This document shows positions 26,678-37,049 of a stretch of 64,000 nt of DNA, one piece after another. A program made the translations under genes and the position numbers. A model generated the notes under the pieces. It was not told where the DNA came from, made no database searches, and saw nothing but the letters and a program-made list of their open reading frames with translations. Position 1 is the stretch's first letter; the number at the start of each line of letters is the position of its first letter. The DNA comes from G963663525 sp963663525 (GTDB lineage: Bacteria > Myxococcota_A > SURF-8 > G963663525). The DNA lies in NCBI GenBank assembly GCA_963663525.2, contig CAXXHC010000001.1, forward strand, positions 868,001-932,000. Reading direction: 5' to 3'.

Positions 26678-29038
26678 ATGCCACCTAAGCGTTTGTTTCA
26701 TCCCGAGGAAGAACCAAAACAGCGCGTATCCACCATTCTCGACAAAGAGACTTCGGCCATCGTCGCAGACGTCGTTGCCGCCATGCGGGCCATGCTGACT
26801 TCCATGGGCATGTATCCCCCCGGTTCGGCAACGGTGAAAAGCGCGGCGGAAAAAGTGCTGCAGGAATTCACCGTTCTTTTCGAAAGACTTCCCGCCGTGC
26901 GGATCAGCGAATCCCAGGGGCGGCTGCTCGTCGATGCGAAAAACATCCACGAACGTTTTCGAAAAAAAGAAGCCGTGATGCGTTTCGCGGACGAAATGTC
27001 CAACCAGGGTTTTCAGACCATCCTGTTCCAGGAAGGCACGACGCCCGAAGAAATTATCGGGTTGATGACGCTGATGTCGATGGACGACACGAGCCTGTCG
27101 GAAGTCAGTTCGTTCGAGGAGTATTTCGCCGAGCACGGTGTAACGCACATCGAAATCATCGAGCGTTCGTTCATGGAGGCCGACCAGTTCGAGATGACGG
27201 CCCGTGAGGAGTTGATCCGCTCGATCACGAACGATGCGGGGTTCGACCCCAATAATTTCGATTACGAAAATTTTAAGGAAATCCTCAACGACGCGGCGCA
27301 GATGAAAGAGGTGATGTCCGAACTGGTGCCGATGTTCGAGGAGGAAAAACAGCTTTCGCGCCAGGAAAAAGTCGAGAAAATGCGCGAGTCGCTGGCAAAC
27401 GTCGGCAACCTGTTGAGTGTCACCCAAACCGATGAAGAACGCGCCAACGTGCTCGATTCTCTGCGCGGGGAGCTGGCGAAGTTCGAGTCCGAGGACATCG
27501 CTGCCGTGATTCTCGATCAGGTCGAAACTCCCAACGAGCTTTCCACGCAGCTTTTGAGCGAAGATTTCCCCGTCCAGGTCGGCGAAGAAAAGACGCTTGG
27601 CATCATCGATCACCTGGTGATGCAGATCGAGGAATTGAGCGGCGAAATGACCGGCATGTCCGGGGAGGAGCAGGAACGAAAAATCGGCGCCGTTCGGGAA
27701 GCGGTCAAATTCATGGTCCAAGCCACGAAAAACAACGACATTTTCCCCCAAGTCGGCAAACGGCTGGTCGAAAGCGGCATCATCAAGGGCAAGCTGGCAC
27801 AACAGGTGCAAAAGCAGGTGATTTTCCACGAGAAACGCCTGCGGGCCAAAGAATTGTCCAGGATTCGCCTGGATAATGATGAGATCAACGAAACCGGGTT
27901 GACCATCACCGTGCGCAATTTCGAACGCTTCAACGAAGCCAAACTTGTGGAAATCCGCGAGGATCTGATCTACGCCATGCCGACGCTGGCGAAAATGGTG
28001 ATCGTTTCGGAATTCGTGTTGAAGATCTGCGAGCGCATTCAGGAAGAGAAAAAACCGACCGAAACACTTATAATTCTTCTGGATTTAGCCCGTTCGCTTG
28101 CCGCCGAACTGATTCGCGTCAAGAACTACCGTCCCGCGATTAAGGTACTTTCCGCATTGGGCGATATGGCTTCGGAAGATGCGGGGCTTCCGCCGGCAAT
28201 CGTCAAAAAGGCTTCCGCGACACTTGCGAAGATCTGCGACGACGACATGCTGAAGCACGTCTTTGCGGCGCTTGTCGAGGGCAGCGAGCAATCGTTCCAG
28301 GCCATGGTGATGATTGCCGACCAGCTTTCCAAAACCATGCTTCCGAAACTTTTCGAAACGCTAAAAAGGACCGGAGACCGTAAAAAGCGGCTGGCGATTC
28401 TCAAATTGCTGCCGCGCATGGGAATGGATGTGTTGGCTATGGCCAAAGACGAGTTGGCCAAACCCGACAACGAATGGTACGTGATTCGCAACATGATTTT
28501 GCTGGTAGGTGAGTTGGGTACGGAAGAGGAAGTCGAACTTTTGGAACCATACCTTGCTCATGCTGACGCGCGTGTGCGCTACGAGGCGATCAAGGGCAGT
28601 TGCGCCAAAATGGGGGGTAAGGCCCTGGATTTCCTGACAAAATACATCCATGACGAGGATATCTCCGTCAAGCGCCTGGTGATTTCCCTGTTGGGCGAGT
28701 TGAAAATGAAACGCGGCGAACCGGTGCTGGCGCAGATTCTCGAAAAACGCACGAAAGTGCAGAAGGAAGAGGAAGACAGCCTGCAAATCGATGCGATCAA
28801 CGCCCTGTTGAAAATCGGCGGTCCCAACGCAGGAAGCCTTTTGATGGAAGTGGCCAAAAAGGAAGGGTTGCTCTCCACGAAAACGACCAAACCCGATTCC
28901 GTGCGGGCCAAAGCCTGTCTGGCATTGGGGCAGCTCGGCGACAAACGGGCGCTGTCGATTCTTCAAAAAGCCAGCAAAGATGCCAACGAGGAAGTGGCCA
29001 CCGCCGCCAGGGCCGCCGTTTCGCGGCTGGGAGGGTAG
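26678..29038 (+). CDS. Large HEAT-repeat protein, paralog 2
   Basis: A 786-residue paralog of the upstream gene, co-linear along its full length. Shared marks are the N-terminal MGMYPPGSATVKSAAEK, the central VREAVKFMVQATK, the IFHEKR box, and the C-terminal repeat block with ILEKRTKVQKEE. The ATG at 26678 is preferred to a GTG at 26663, because homology begins there. Tandem duplication with clear divergence suggests a heteromeric pair rather than a recent copy. The 186-base gap between the two has no terminator that I can see, so they may be one transcript. Confidence 0.82.
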   Translation: MPPKRLFHPEEEPKQRVSTILDKETSAIVADVVAAMRAMLTSMGMYPPGSATVKSAAEKVLQEFTVLFERLPAVRISESQGRLLVDAKNIHERFRKKEAVMRFADEMSNQGFQTILFQEGTTPEEIIGLMTLMSMDDTSLSEVSSFEEYFAEHGVTHIEIIERSFMEADQFEMTAREELIRSITNDAGFDPNNFDYENFKEILNDAAQMKEVMSELVPMFEEEKQLSRQEKVEKMRESLANVGNLLSVTQTDEERANVLDSLRGELAKFESEDIAAVILDQVETPNELSTQLLSEDFPVQVGEEKTLGIIDHLVMQIEELSGEMTGMSGEEQERKIGAVREAVKFMVQATKNNDIFPQVGKRLVESGIIKGKLAQQVQKQVIFHEKRLRAKELSRIRLDNDEINETGLTITVRNFERFNEAKLVEIREDLIYAMPTLAKMVIVSEFVLKICERIQEEKKPTETLIILLDLARSLAAELIRVKNYRPAIKVLSALGDMASEDAGLPPAIVKKASATLAKICDDDMLKHVFAALVEGSEQSFQAMVMIADQLSKTMLPKLFETLKRTGDRKKRLAILKLLPRMGMDVLAMAKDELAKPDNEWYVIRNMILLVGELGTEEEVELLEPYLAHADARVRYEAIKGSCAKMGGKALDFLTKYIHDEDISVKRLVISLLGELKMKRGEPVLAQILEKRTKVQKEEEDSLQIDAINALLKIGGPNAGSLLMEVAKKEGLLSTKTTKPDSVRAKACLALGQLGDKRALSILQKASKDANEEVATAARAAVSRLGG

Positions 29039-29083
29039 GCGTAAAAAGTGGTTTTCCCTACGAAAATTCACATTCCCGTAACG

Positions 29084-29255
29084 AGGTGCATCACAAAAAA
29101 TTGTCACTTTGCAAAAAAACCGCTCATGGCGAGTGATTTGCGAAGCAAATCGTATCGAGCCATACTATTTATTCCTCGATACACCGCCCTAAAGGCGGCA
29201 CTCGGAGTGAGCGGGTTGCAATCTGAGTGAAATGACAATATCCTGCGATGCACCC
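29084..29255. mobile_element. MITE-like element, family B copy 1
   Basis: A 172-base non-coding element. The left end AGGTGCATCACAAAAAATTG and the inverted right end (29236-29255) share GGTGCATC-CA and ATTGTCA. Flanks CCCGTAACG (29075-29083) and CCCGCAATG (29256-29264) match at 7 of 9 and may be a decayed 9-bp target duplication. Internal dyads (GATTTGCGAAGCAAATC, CCGCCCTAAAGGCGG) give strong hairpins. It fills most of the 307-base gap before the response regulator gene. Confidence 0.68.
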
Positions 29256-29345
29256 CCCGCAATGGAATCGTCGAAAAAGTCGTTGTAATCGCTGCCGCGA
29301 TTGGGTAGCCTTTTCTTTCCCGAAGGTTGTAAACCCGTGTAGGGC

Positions 29346-30743
<1,398 letters not shown>

Positions 30744-30763
30744 AAACACGGGCGTTGAAGGAG

Positions 30764-30977
30764 GGGAGCATCACGGAATACTGCGATGAAATCACTAGAA
30801 TGTCTCCTCGTAACATGTTGATTACATAGTTGATTTTCCCTCTCCCTCTGGGAGAGGGTCAGGGTGAGGGAACGAAAAAAAAGCATCCCCTCACCCGGCG
30901 CTGACGCGCCGACCTCTCCTTCAGGGAGAGGCTTTCGGACCCTGTGGGTCCACAGTGCAGTACTTTGTGATGTACCT
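30764..30977. mobile_element. MITE-like element, family B copy 2, perfect 9-bp target duplication
   Basis: A 214-base non-coding element. The left end (GGAGCATCACGGAATACTGC) and the inverted right end share CATCAC-----TACTGC. It is flanked by a perfect direct repeat TTGAAGGAG (30755-30763 and 30978-30986). The internal module (30838-30951) of CCCTCTCCC / GGGAGAGGG hairpins is also present in the family A element at 11746-11858. It lies between the response regulator and rph, and its right-hand target duplicate holds the AAGGAG ribosome site of rph. Confidence 0.82.
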
Positions 30978-30991
30978 TTGAAGGAGTTGCC

Positions 30992-31723
30992 ATGAGAATC
31001 GACGAAAGGGCCGACGATGTGTTGCGGCCCGTTCACATCGACACGGGATTGCAGGAGTTTTCGGACGGCAGCGTGCTGATTTCCTGCGGAAAGACCAAAG
31101 TCCTCTGCGCGGCGAACGTCGAAGAGCGCGTGCCTCCGTTTCTGGCCGGGCGTGGGTCGGGCTGGGTCACGGCGGAATACGCGATGATGCCGGGCAGCGG
31201 TCTGGGACGCACTCGCCGCAGCCAGTACAAAAAGGGCCGCAGCATGGAAATCAGCCGCCTGATCGGGCGCTGTCTGAGGGCGGGCATGGATCTGGAAGCC
31301 TTGGGCGAACGCCAGATTACGGTGGATTGCGACGTGTTGCAGGCCGACGGCGGCACGCGCACGGCGTCGATCACCGGCGGATTCACGGCGCTTACGCTGG
31401 CCTGTGCGAAACTGAAAAACATGGGGCTTATAGCCGAGTTACCCATCCGCTTTCCCATCGCTGCCATCAGTTGCGGGTTGGTCGAGGGACGCGAGCTGCT
31501 GGACCTGTGCTACGACGAAGACCACCGTGCCGAAGCGGACGCCAATTTCGCGTTTTCCGCCGACGGACGCCTGGTGGAAGTGCAGGCCACGGCGGAGGGG
31601 CTGCCGTTCGACGCGGCGCGGATGCAGCGTCTGACCCAACTGGCGTTGGGTGCGGCAGAGGAACTTTTCGCGGCGCAGAAAAAAGCGCTGGGGAGCCTGT
31701 TCGATGAAGTGGTTGATCGCTAG
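30992..31723 (+). CDS. rph: Ribonuclease PH
   Basis: A 243-residue protein matching RNase PH end to end: MRIDERADDVLRPVHIDTG, the phosphate-binding and oligomer region EISRLIGRCLRAGMDLEALG, and VLQADGGTRTASITGGF. It trims the 3' ends of tRNA precursors phosphorolytically as a hexamer. The ribosome site AAGGAG sits six bases before the ATG, inside the target duplication of the inserted element upstream. It overlaps the next gene by 20 bases, the common rph-rdgB pairing. Confidence 0.96.
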   Translation: MRIDERADDVLRPVHIDTGLQEFSDGSVLISCGKTKVLCAANVEERVPPFLAGRGSGWVTAEYAMMPGSGLGRTRRSQYKKGRSMEISRLIGRCLRAGMDLEALGERQITVDCDVLQADGGTRTASITGGFTALTLACAKLKNMGLIAELPIRFPIAAISCGLVEGRELLDLCYDEDHRAEADANFAFSADGRLVEVQATAEGLPFDAARMQRLTQLALGAAEELFAAQKKALGSLFDEVVDR

Positions 31724-32315
31724 CCGCAATCGCGGCAAGATCCGCGATTTTCAAGTACTTTTCGACCAGTTGGGATACGAACTCGTGGGCCTGGACGAAT
31801 TCGGCGAGTTGCCGGAAGTCGTCGAGGACGGCGACACCTTCGAGGCCAACGCGATCAAAAAAGCGGTGCAGTTGCACGAAGCCACCGGTCTGCCGACGCT
31901 GGGCGACGACTCCGGCCTTGTGGTGGATGCACTCGGCGGCGAGCCGGGCGTGTACTCCGCGCGCTATGCCGGGGAGCCTTCCAGCGACGACGCCAACAAC
32001 CGTAATCTCTTGAAAAACATGGAGAAATTCCAAGATCCGTTGCAACGCACCGCCCGTTTCGTCTGTGTGCTGGCGGTCTGCCGGGACGGCGAGGAGCCCT
32101 GGTGTGTCGAAGGACGTTGCGAAGGAAGAATCGCCGATGAGACGCGCGGATCGCACGGTTTCGGCTACGATCCGCTGTTTCTGCCGCTCGCCCGCGCCGG
32201 AAAAACCATGGCCGAGTTGCCGCCGGAACAGAAGGCGGCCATCAGTCATCGGGGAAACGCGATGAGGGCGCTGTTCGAGAAGCTTGCGGCGGAAAAGGAC
32301 GAAAAAGTTTCGTGA
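31704..32315 (+). CDS. rdgB: XTP/dITP diphosphatase (RdgB/HAM1 family)
   Basis: A 203-residue protein with the Ham1 signatures: the N-terminal SRNRGK, GDDSGLVVDAL, ARYAGEPSSD, SHGFGYDPLF and SHRGNAM. It hydrolyses non-canonical purine nucleoside triphosphates (XTP, ITP, dITP) to monophosphates and so keeps them out of DNA and RNA. I place the start at 31704, inside the rph end, because the family motif begins right after it and GGGGAG lies upstream; an in-frame ATG at 31650 would only add a basic leader from rph-coding DNA. Confidence 0.95.
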   Translation: MKWLIASRNRGKIRDFQVLFDQLGYELVGLDEFGELPEVVEDGDTFEANAIKKAVQLHEATGLPTLGDDSGLVVDALGGEPGVYSARYAGEPSSDDANNRNLLKNMEKFQDPLQRTARFVCVLAVCRDGEEPWCVEGRCEGRIADETRGSHGFGYDPLFLPLARAGKTMAELPPEQKAAISHRGNAMRALFEKLAAEKDEKVS

Positions 32316-32378
32316 TATTGTAACGGTGCGATTTTACACAGAAATTCGACCGGTTTTCCACAACCCAGGAGCTTTGCC

Positions 32379-33275
32379 ATGGCGAGCGGAGCCATCACGC
32401 GCGGAATCATTCTGGCCGGAGGGTCCGGTTCCCGCCTGTATCCTTTGAGCCGGGTGGTCTGCAAGCAGCTTATGCCGCTGTACGACAAGCCGCTGATCTA
32501 CTACCCGTTGTCGATTCTGATGCTGGCGGGCATTCGCGACATCCTGCTGATTTCCACCCCGGAAGATACTCCCCGTTTCGAGGAATTGCTTGGGGACGGT
32601 GCGAAGCTGGGCATTTCGCTGCAATACGCGGTCCAACCCAAACCCGAAGGCATCGCCCAGGCGCTGGTGATCGGCGAGGAATTCCTGAACGGGGAGCCGG
32701 TGGCGCTGGTGCTCGGCGACAACGTGTTTTACGGCAAACTGAACTTTCTGCGCCGGGCGGTGGCGGAGTTTTCCGACGGCGCGTTGATTTTCGGCTATCC
32801 GGTGCTCGATCCCCAGCGCTACGGCGTGCTGGAATTCGCGAAGGATTCCCGCGTGTTGTCGATCGAGGAGAAACCGGAAAAACCCAAGTCGAATTACGCC
32901 GTTCCCGGCCTGTATCTTTACGACGCCCGCGCCTCCGAGTTCGCCCGGAACTTGAAACCTTCGGCGCGTGGAGAGCTGGAAATCACCGATCTCAATATGG
33001 AATACCTCCGGCGCGGGGAGCTGTACTGCGAACGCATCAGCCGGGGCGTGGCCTGGATCGACACCGGAACCCCGGAAAGTATGCTCGACGGTGCGGATTT
33101 CATCCACGCCGTGGAAGCCCGCCAGGGCTTGAAAATCGGCTGCATCGAGGAAATCGCCGTCCGTATGGGCTTTTTGGACCATGAGGGGGCGCAGGCCCTT
33201 CTCGAAGACATGCCGGAAAGCAGCTACCGCGAGTACGTGGCGAGCGTAATCGGCGAAGTGCTGGGAGTATCCTGA
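32379..33275 (+). CDS. rmlA: Glucose-1-phosphate thymidylyltransferase
   Basis: A 298-residue nucleotidyltransferase with ILAGGSGSRLYPLS (nucleotide loop), KQLMPLYDKPLIYYPLS, LVLGDNVFYG (metal Asp) and the C-terminal helices of the RmlA/RfbA family. It makes dTDP-glucose, the first step to dTDP-rhamnose for O-antigen or exopolysaccharide. The other rml genes are not in the window. It may be co-transcribed with rph-rdgB (63-base gap). The next gene starts two bases after its stop. Confidence 0.95.
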   Translation: MASGAITRGIILAGGSGSRLYPLSRVVCKQLMPLYDKPLIYYPLSILMLAGIRDILLISTPEDTPRFEELLGDGAKLGISLQYAVQPKPEGIAQALVIGEEFLNGEPVALVLGDNVFYGKLNFLRRAVAEFSDGALIFGYPVLDPQRYGVLEFAKDSRVLSIEEKPEKPKSNYAVPGLYLYDARASEFARNLKPSARGELEITDLNMEYLRRGELYCERISRGVAWIDTGTPESMLDGADFIHAVEARQGLKIGCIEEIAVRMGFLDHEGAQALLEDMPESSYREYVASVIGEVLGVS

Positions 33276-33276
33276 T

Positions 33277-33705
33277 ATGGAAATCCGTCCTTACGAGCCT
33301 CGCGACGAAGACGTCTGCGTGCGCATCTGGTACGAAGCTAGCGCCGTATCCCACGATTTTTTGCCCAAAAGTTTTTTGGAGGAAGAAGAAGGCCGACTGC
33401 GAGAAGAATACCTCGCCCACGCGGACAACTGGGTCTGCGAGGTCGAAGGCGAGGTGCGGGGATTCATCGGCCTGCTGGACAATTTCGTCGGCGGATTGTT
33501 CGTGGACCCGGCGTGGCATAGCCGAGGGCTGGGAAAACGGCTGATCGAATCGGCCCGAAAACGCAAAGGACCGTTGGAAGTCTCCGTTTTTCCTCAGAAT
33601 ATCCGGGCCATCGCCTTTTACGAACGCGAGGGATTTACGAAAACGGGCGAAAAAATCGACGTAGACACCGGCCTGCCCGTGCTCGTGATGAAACAAAACG
33701 CCTAA
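33277..33705 (+). CDS. GNAT-family N-acetyltransferase
   Basis: A 142-residue GNAT protein: the N-terminal IRPYEPRDEDVCVRIW, the central strand GFIGLLDNFVGGLFVDP, the acetyl-CoA pyrophosphate loop HSRGLGKRL (R/Q-x-x-G-x-G/A type) and FYEREGFTKTG at the end. The substrate is unknown. Similar small enzymes acetylate amino sugars, ribosomal proteins or amino acids. It directly follows rmlA, so an amino-sugar role in surface polysaccharide synthesis is possible but not shown. Confidence 0.9.
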   Translation: MEIRPYEPRDEDVCVRIWYEASAVSHDFLPKSFLEEEEGRLREEYLAHADNWVCEVEGEVRGFIGLLDNFVGGLFVDPAWHSRGLGKRLIESARKRKGPLEVSVFPQNIRAIAFYEREGFTKTGEKIDVDTGLPVLVMKQNA

Positions 33706-33773
33706 CAGGCGGAAAATACCCTGTATTATCCATAGGTTTTAGGCGGAGTCACTGTGTGGGAGTGGCTCCCCGA

Positions 33774-34229
33774 TCAGATCCGTCTCGTGAATTGTTCTTT
33801 GTAATCTTTCGTTCCCCGAATGCCCAAAGAAGAGGAGTAAACCAAAAGAAAAACGGCCATTAAAGACAAAAAATTCGAATGCCACATTGTGAACTTAACT
33901 GGAGGCACGGCCATCACGACCAACACCCAGAGAAGCAGGAGAACCGAAGAAAAATAAAAAACGATACGCAAAAGCACCTTGGATATCTGAAACACTACAC
34001 GAGATCGCCTGACCAACCCGATGGCCAGACCCATTGCCACGGCCAAAATTGAAAACATCCCTGCAAAATCGCCCACGCCAAGGTCCGACTTTGTTTCGAG
34101 ACCATATATCAGCAGACACACGATACAGCCCACATGCACATAGGCTAACGCACCCGCGCCAATTCCGATGCACAGTCTACAAGGCAAGCCGAACCAGGTT
34201 TTCTCAGGCGCTTCAGCCATGCTTGTCAT
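33774..34229 (-). CDS. Four-helix membrane protein of unknown function
   Basis: A 151-residue protein with four hydrophobic segments (about residues 18-45, 55-72, 85-110 and 118-136), short loops and no conserved functional residues that I recognise. The start could be 34229 or 34220; neither has a good ribosome site. Codon use is less GC-rich than that of its neighbours, which may mean recent acquisition. It stands alone, converging with the acetyltransferase gene. Confidence 0.5.
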   Translation of the reverse strand: MTSMAEAPEKTWFGLPCRLCIGIGAGALAYVHVGCIVCLLIYGLETKSDLGVGDFAGMFSILAVAMGLAIGLVRRSRVVFQISKVLLRIVFYFSSVLLLLWVLVVMAVPPVKFTMWHSNFLSLMAVFLLVYSSSLGIRGTKDYKEQFTRRI

Positions 34230-34473
34230 TCAATCTGTTTCCGGATTGGTTTCAAATGCTGTTGCCACAGCCGCAGTTGCCGCAGGTCGAGTGATTTTTC
34301 ACCCGCCAAGTTCATTGCGTTCGGAAATGTCAGGTAAAGAATTTACCCGACCTCGCGACAAAGAGCAATGACCGCCAAATTCAAATAGCTATAACCAGAC
34401 ATTTTTGCATTGTCGGGTAAAGGAATGGACCCGATCTACACGAACTTTCGCAGACAACGATTGAAGTCAGGTC
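34230..34473. repeat. Intergenic DNA with two related short palindromes
   Basis: Two copies of a GTC(A/G)GGTAAAG-type motif ending in ACCCGA (near 34329-34352 and 34413-34437) each form a small hairpin. They look like REP-type units. No gene is seen here. Confidence 0.4.
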
Positions 34474-35175
34474 TTACCGCACGCACCGAACCTGCATCGC
34501 GATGGCCGGGTTTCCGGCGATGATGCCCCCGGTATGAAACACGATTTCCCAGTATGCGCCATTCACATCGTTTCCCACCGGATCGCTCGACCAGGTGCGG
34601 TCGCACGGGCCTTCCAGTTCTACGACTCGGTAGCATCCCTCCTCGTCCGGACCGGTCGATCCCTGGCAGCCGTTGCAATAGGTCATATCCTGACAGGCGA
34701 GGTCAAGGCAGCCGTCGTCCACCTGGCAATCGCCGCCGACTTCCGTCAGGTTGCAACCACGAACCAGCGCCCGCAATTCCCCGAGGGTCGGAAGGCGCCA
34801 GTCGTCGTATCCCGCCCAGGTCAGATTCTCGCAGTAGCTTTTCGATGCGGCCCAATTCAATTCCTTCCCGGAGGAAGAATTCTGCCAGATCAGATTCCCT
34901 GCTCCCGCATAGACGGCTTCATTCACGGTGCTTTCTTCTTCCTGCTCGCCTGCGTCGTCGTCGTCCGAAAGTTCTTCCTCGCCGGAAACGTCGTCATCGG
35001 AAACGTCACTTTCCGCGATTCCATCGGTTTCCACAAAATCTTCGTCGCCGGTTTCCTGTTCGATGTCGGTATCTCCTACGGACGTATCCCCGTCATCCGA
35101 TTCCCCCAGGCACCCGGTCATAAGGACGAGAAGCAGAAGCGCCAATCCCTCCATGATATGAAATCTATGTTTCAT
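34474..35175 (-). CDS. DUF1566 lipoprotein
   Basis: A 233-residue lipoprotein. The start at 35175 has GGAGGGGG upstream and the signal ends in LMTG-Cys. An acidic linker of Asp/Glu/Ser follows (about residues 25-85), then a DUF1566 (Lcl) domain with the hallmark YCENLTWAGYDDWRLPT and a C-terminal VRCV. Eight or more Cys residues in the domain suggest disulfides and export to the cell surface. DUF1566 domains relate to the C-type-lectin-like FGE fold and act as adhesive or structural modules. The same linker style recurs in the lipoprotein cluster at 45.7-57.9 kb. Confidence 0.85.
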   Translation of the reverse strand: MKHRFHIMEGLALLLLVLMTGCLGESDDGDTSVGDTDIEQETGDEDFVETDGIAESDVSDDDVSGEEELSDDDDAGEQEEESTVNEAVYAGAGNLIWQNSSSGKELNWAASKSYCENLTWAGYDDWRLPTLGELRALVRGCNLTEVGGDCQVDDGCLDLACQDMTYCNGCQGSTGPDEEGCYRVVELEGPCDRTWSSDPVGNDVNGAYWEIVFHTGGIIAGNPAIAMQVRCVR

Positions 35176-35280
35176 CGAAACCCCCTCCGGCATGTCGTCG
35201 TTCGAGCCAAGATTGAATGATTACAGTATACCACATAACCTGGCGAAAAAATAGGGATTCCCGGCCATCGGGCAGGGACG

Positions 35281-35508
35281 GGGCGGAAATTAAATGAGTG
35301 CGAAACATTGTAAAAGCTTATTTCTAGGAGAAAAAACGTAGGGGCGAGTGTAGTGAACAAAGTGAACGGAGCTCCCCAAAAACCGAAAAACTCTGTCAGA
35401 ACGGGGGGCTACAGTCGCTATGCTCCTTTCACCCGCCCCTACATTCACCCTCCCTTTTTTGAGGTTTCAAACGAAAAAACAGATTTTGCACTATTTTAAT
35501 TTCCGCCC
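35281..35508. mobile_element. MITE-like element, family A copy 2, perfect 9-bp target duplication
   Basis: A 228-base non-coding element. Termini GGGCGGAAATTAAATGAGTG and the inverted right end (35483-35508) match family A copy 1. It is flanked by a perfect 9-bp direct repeat GCAGGGACG (35272-35280 and 35509-35517). Its interior differs from copy 1 and has its own nested arms starting GTAGGGGCG. Confidence 0.85.
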
Positions 35509-35605
35509 GCAGGGACGGGCAAGCATCACAAAAAGAAAAGTAGGTCGGATAACTTGTTATCCGACATCAGGTTGCTGACAAAGTATCCATCTTTGTAGAA
35601 ACATT

Positions 35606-35676
35606 TGTCACCCCCGCGAAGGCGGGGGTCCAGGTGCTTGATATTGCTCTGGATTCCCGCCTGCGCGGGAATGACA
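35606..35676. repeat. Inverted repeat of the GTCATTCCCGCG-type
   Basis: Arms TGTCACCCCCGCGAAGGCGG and its inverted partner (ending CGCGGGAATGACA) enclose about 20 bases. This hairpin type is widely dispersed in bacterial genomes. A second dyad, GTCGGATAAC / GTTATCCGAC, lies just to the left (about 35543-35565). Confidence 0.7.
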
Positions 35677-35748
35677 TTTATGCTAAATTGGGGCTGGAAA
35701 TCAAATTCAGGAGGTTTGTCAATGCTCTGAGTCTCACCATCGAAGACG

Positions 35749-35930
35749 GGGAGGCTGTGAGGGAACTAATCCGGGATCGAAAAATCTCCCCCTATTGAAC
35801 ACAGCCTCCCGGCTTCCAGCCGTGAGACCGTGATTCCATAAGAGAGGGCTTTCCCCCGGCAGGGTCGATGGTATCATCGCCCTATTTTGATGACGGGATC
35901 GCTTGAGCGTCCCAAGCAGGAGGAAAGCCC
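35749..35930 (+). ncRNA. Candidate bridge RNA region upstream of the IS110 transposase
   Basis: The leader has a 9-bp stem, GAGGCTGTG (35749-35757) with CACAGCCTC (about 35801-35809), enclosing about 43 bases. A second dyad follows, GGGCTTTCC with GGAAAGCCC, the latter ending at the transposase ATG. In IS110 elements the DNA just upstream of the transposase encodes a structured RNA whose loops pair with target and donor DNA. Two large-loop hairpins here fit that plan. I could not match the loops to the flanks by eye. Confidence 0.45.
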
Positions 35931-37049
35931 ATGATTTGTATTGGAATGGATGTGCATCAGAAGTCAACCACCATTTGCATTCAGGACGATACGGGAAAGC
36001 AGGTTTTTCTCGGATCCTGTCCGACCACCTTTTCCGGATTCTCCGAAACGCTCCGGCCCTGGCTCGAAAAGCATCCCGGTGCGCCGGGGATGGAAGCCTG
36101 TTCGAAGGCGTATTCCACAAGCGGAATCGTCGCCGTATTGGGAGGATGCCCGCAGGTGTACCCGGCGGATGAAGTGGCGAAGAAAACCCGCAGCCGGAAG
36201 AAAAAGACCGACACCCGCGACGCCCAGGATCTCTGTACCAACCTGCGCACGGGAGCCTTGGTTCGCGAGGTGGTTCTGCCGCCGGAGCCGATGCGCAAGC
36301 TTCGTTCGGTGCTCAAGGCGCGGGCGCTGAACGTGAAGATCCAGACGCAGGCGATCAACGCCGCCAAGGCGCTGCTGAGGGAGTACGGCCTGGATGGCGC
36401 CTCGGGAAGCATGAACACCCAAGCGGCCTGGAAAAAGCGGCTCGACGCCAAGATGCCCGAGATGGTGAGACAGCTGTTGGAAACGCATTTCGCCAGCTTC
36501 CTTTTGGCCTCGAATCAGATCGAAGGGTTGACGACGATGGCCGAGGATCTTGGCCGTGAAAACCACGCGTTCGATGGGGTGCAGACGATTCCGGGAGTGG
36601 GCCCGATCACGCAGCTGGCGCTTGCGGCGCATCTGTTCGACATCGGTCGTTTCCGTTCGGGAAAGCAGGTGACGGCCTACGTGGGTCTGTGCCCGTCGAG
36701 CTACGATTCGGGGGATCGCGAGCGCAAGGGACGCATCACGCGGGAGGGGCCGGGGTTGTTGCGGGCGTTGCTTGTGGAGTGCGCGCAGCACGCCCGGAAG
36801 CGAAAGAAGCCGCTGAACCCGTATTATCGCCGCTGGGTGGAGAAGCACGGTGCCAACAAGGCGAAGGTGGCGGTGGCGGCGAAACTGTGCCGGATCGTGC
36901 ATGCTCTTTTGAAACGTTCCGAGGGCTTTTCGCCCGAGGCTTTGGGGGTGGTGCCGGACGGTTATGGGGGTTGGGAGTTTGCAGGCCGTGCGTCTGGTGG
37001 CGACGGGTGCGATTCCAGTCCTCCCCGTCCGTCGGCTTGTGCCCAGTAG
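35931..37049 (+). CDS. IS110-family transposase
   Basis: A 372-residue protein. The N-terminal DEDD (RuvC-like) domain begins ICIGMDVHQKSTTICI and continues with the acidic TDTRDAQDL. The C-terminal transposase_20 domain contains IPGVGPITQLALAAH, YVGLCPSSYDSGDRERKG and ITREGPGLLRALLVE, with the conserved serine. AGGAGG stands before the ATG. The last ~30 residues run into the first arm of a long hairpin. The gene is intact, so the element may be active. The second copy's C-terminus at the right window edge has one Ser-to-Arg change. Confidence 0.95.
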   Translation: MICIGMDVHQKSTTICIQDDTGKQVFLGSCPTTFSGFSETLRPWLEKHPGAPGMEACSKAYSTSGIVAVLGGCPQVYPADEVAKKTRSRKKKTDTRDAQDLCTNLRTGALVREVVLPPEPMRKLRSVLKARALNVKIQTQAINAAKALLREYGLDGASGSMNTQAAWKKRLDAKMPEMVRQLLETHFASFLLASNQIEGLTTMAEDLGRENHAFDGVQTIPGVGPITQLALAAHLFDIGRFRSGKQVTAYVGLCPSSYDSGDRERKGRITREGPGLLRALLVECAQHARKRKKPLNPYYRRWVEKHGANKAKVAVAAKLCRIVHALLKRSEGFSPEALGVVPDGYGGWEFAGRASGGDGCDSSPPRPSACAQ

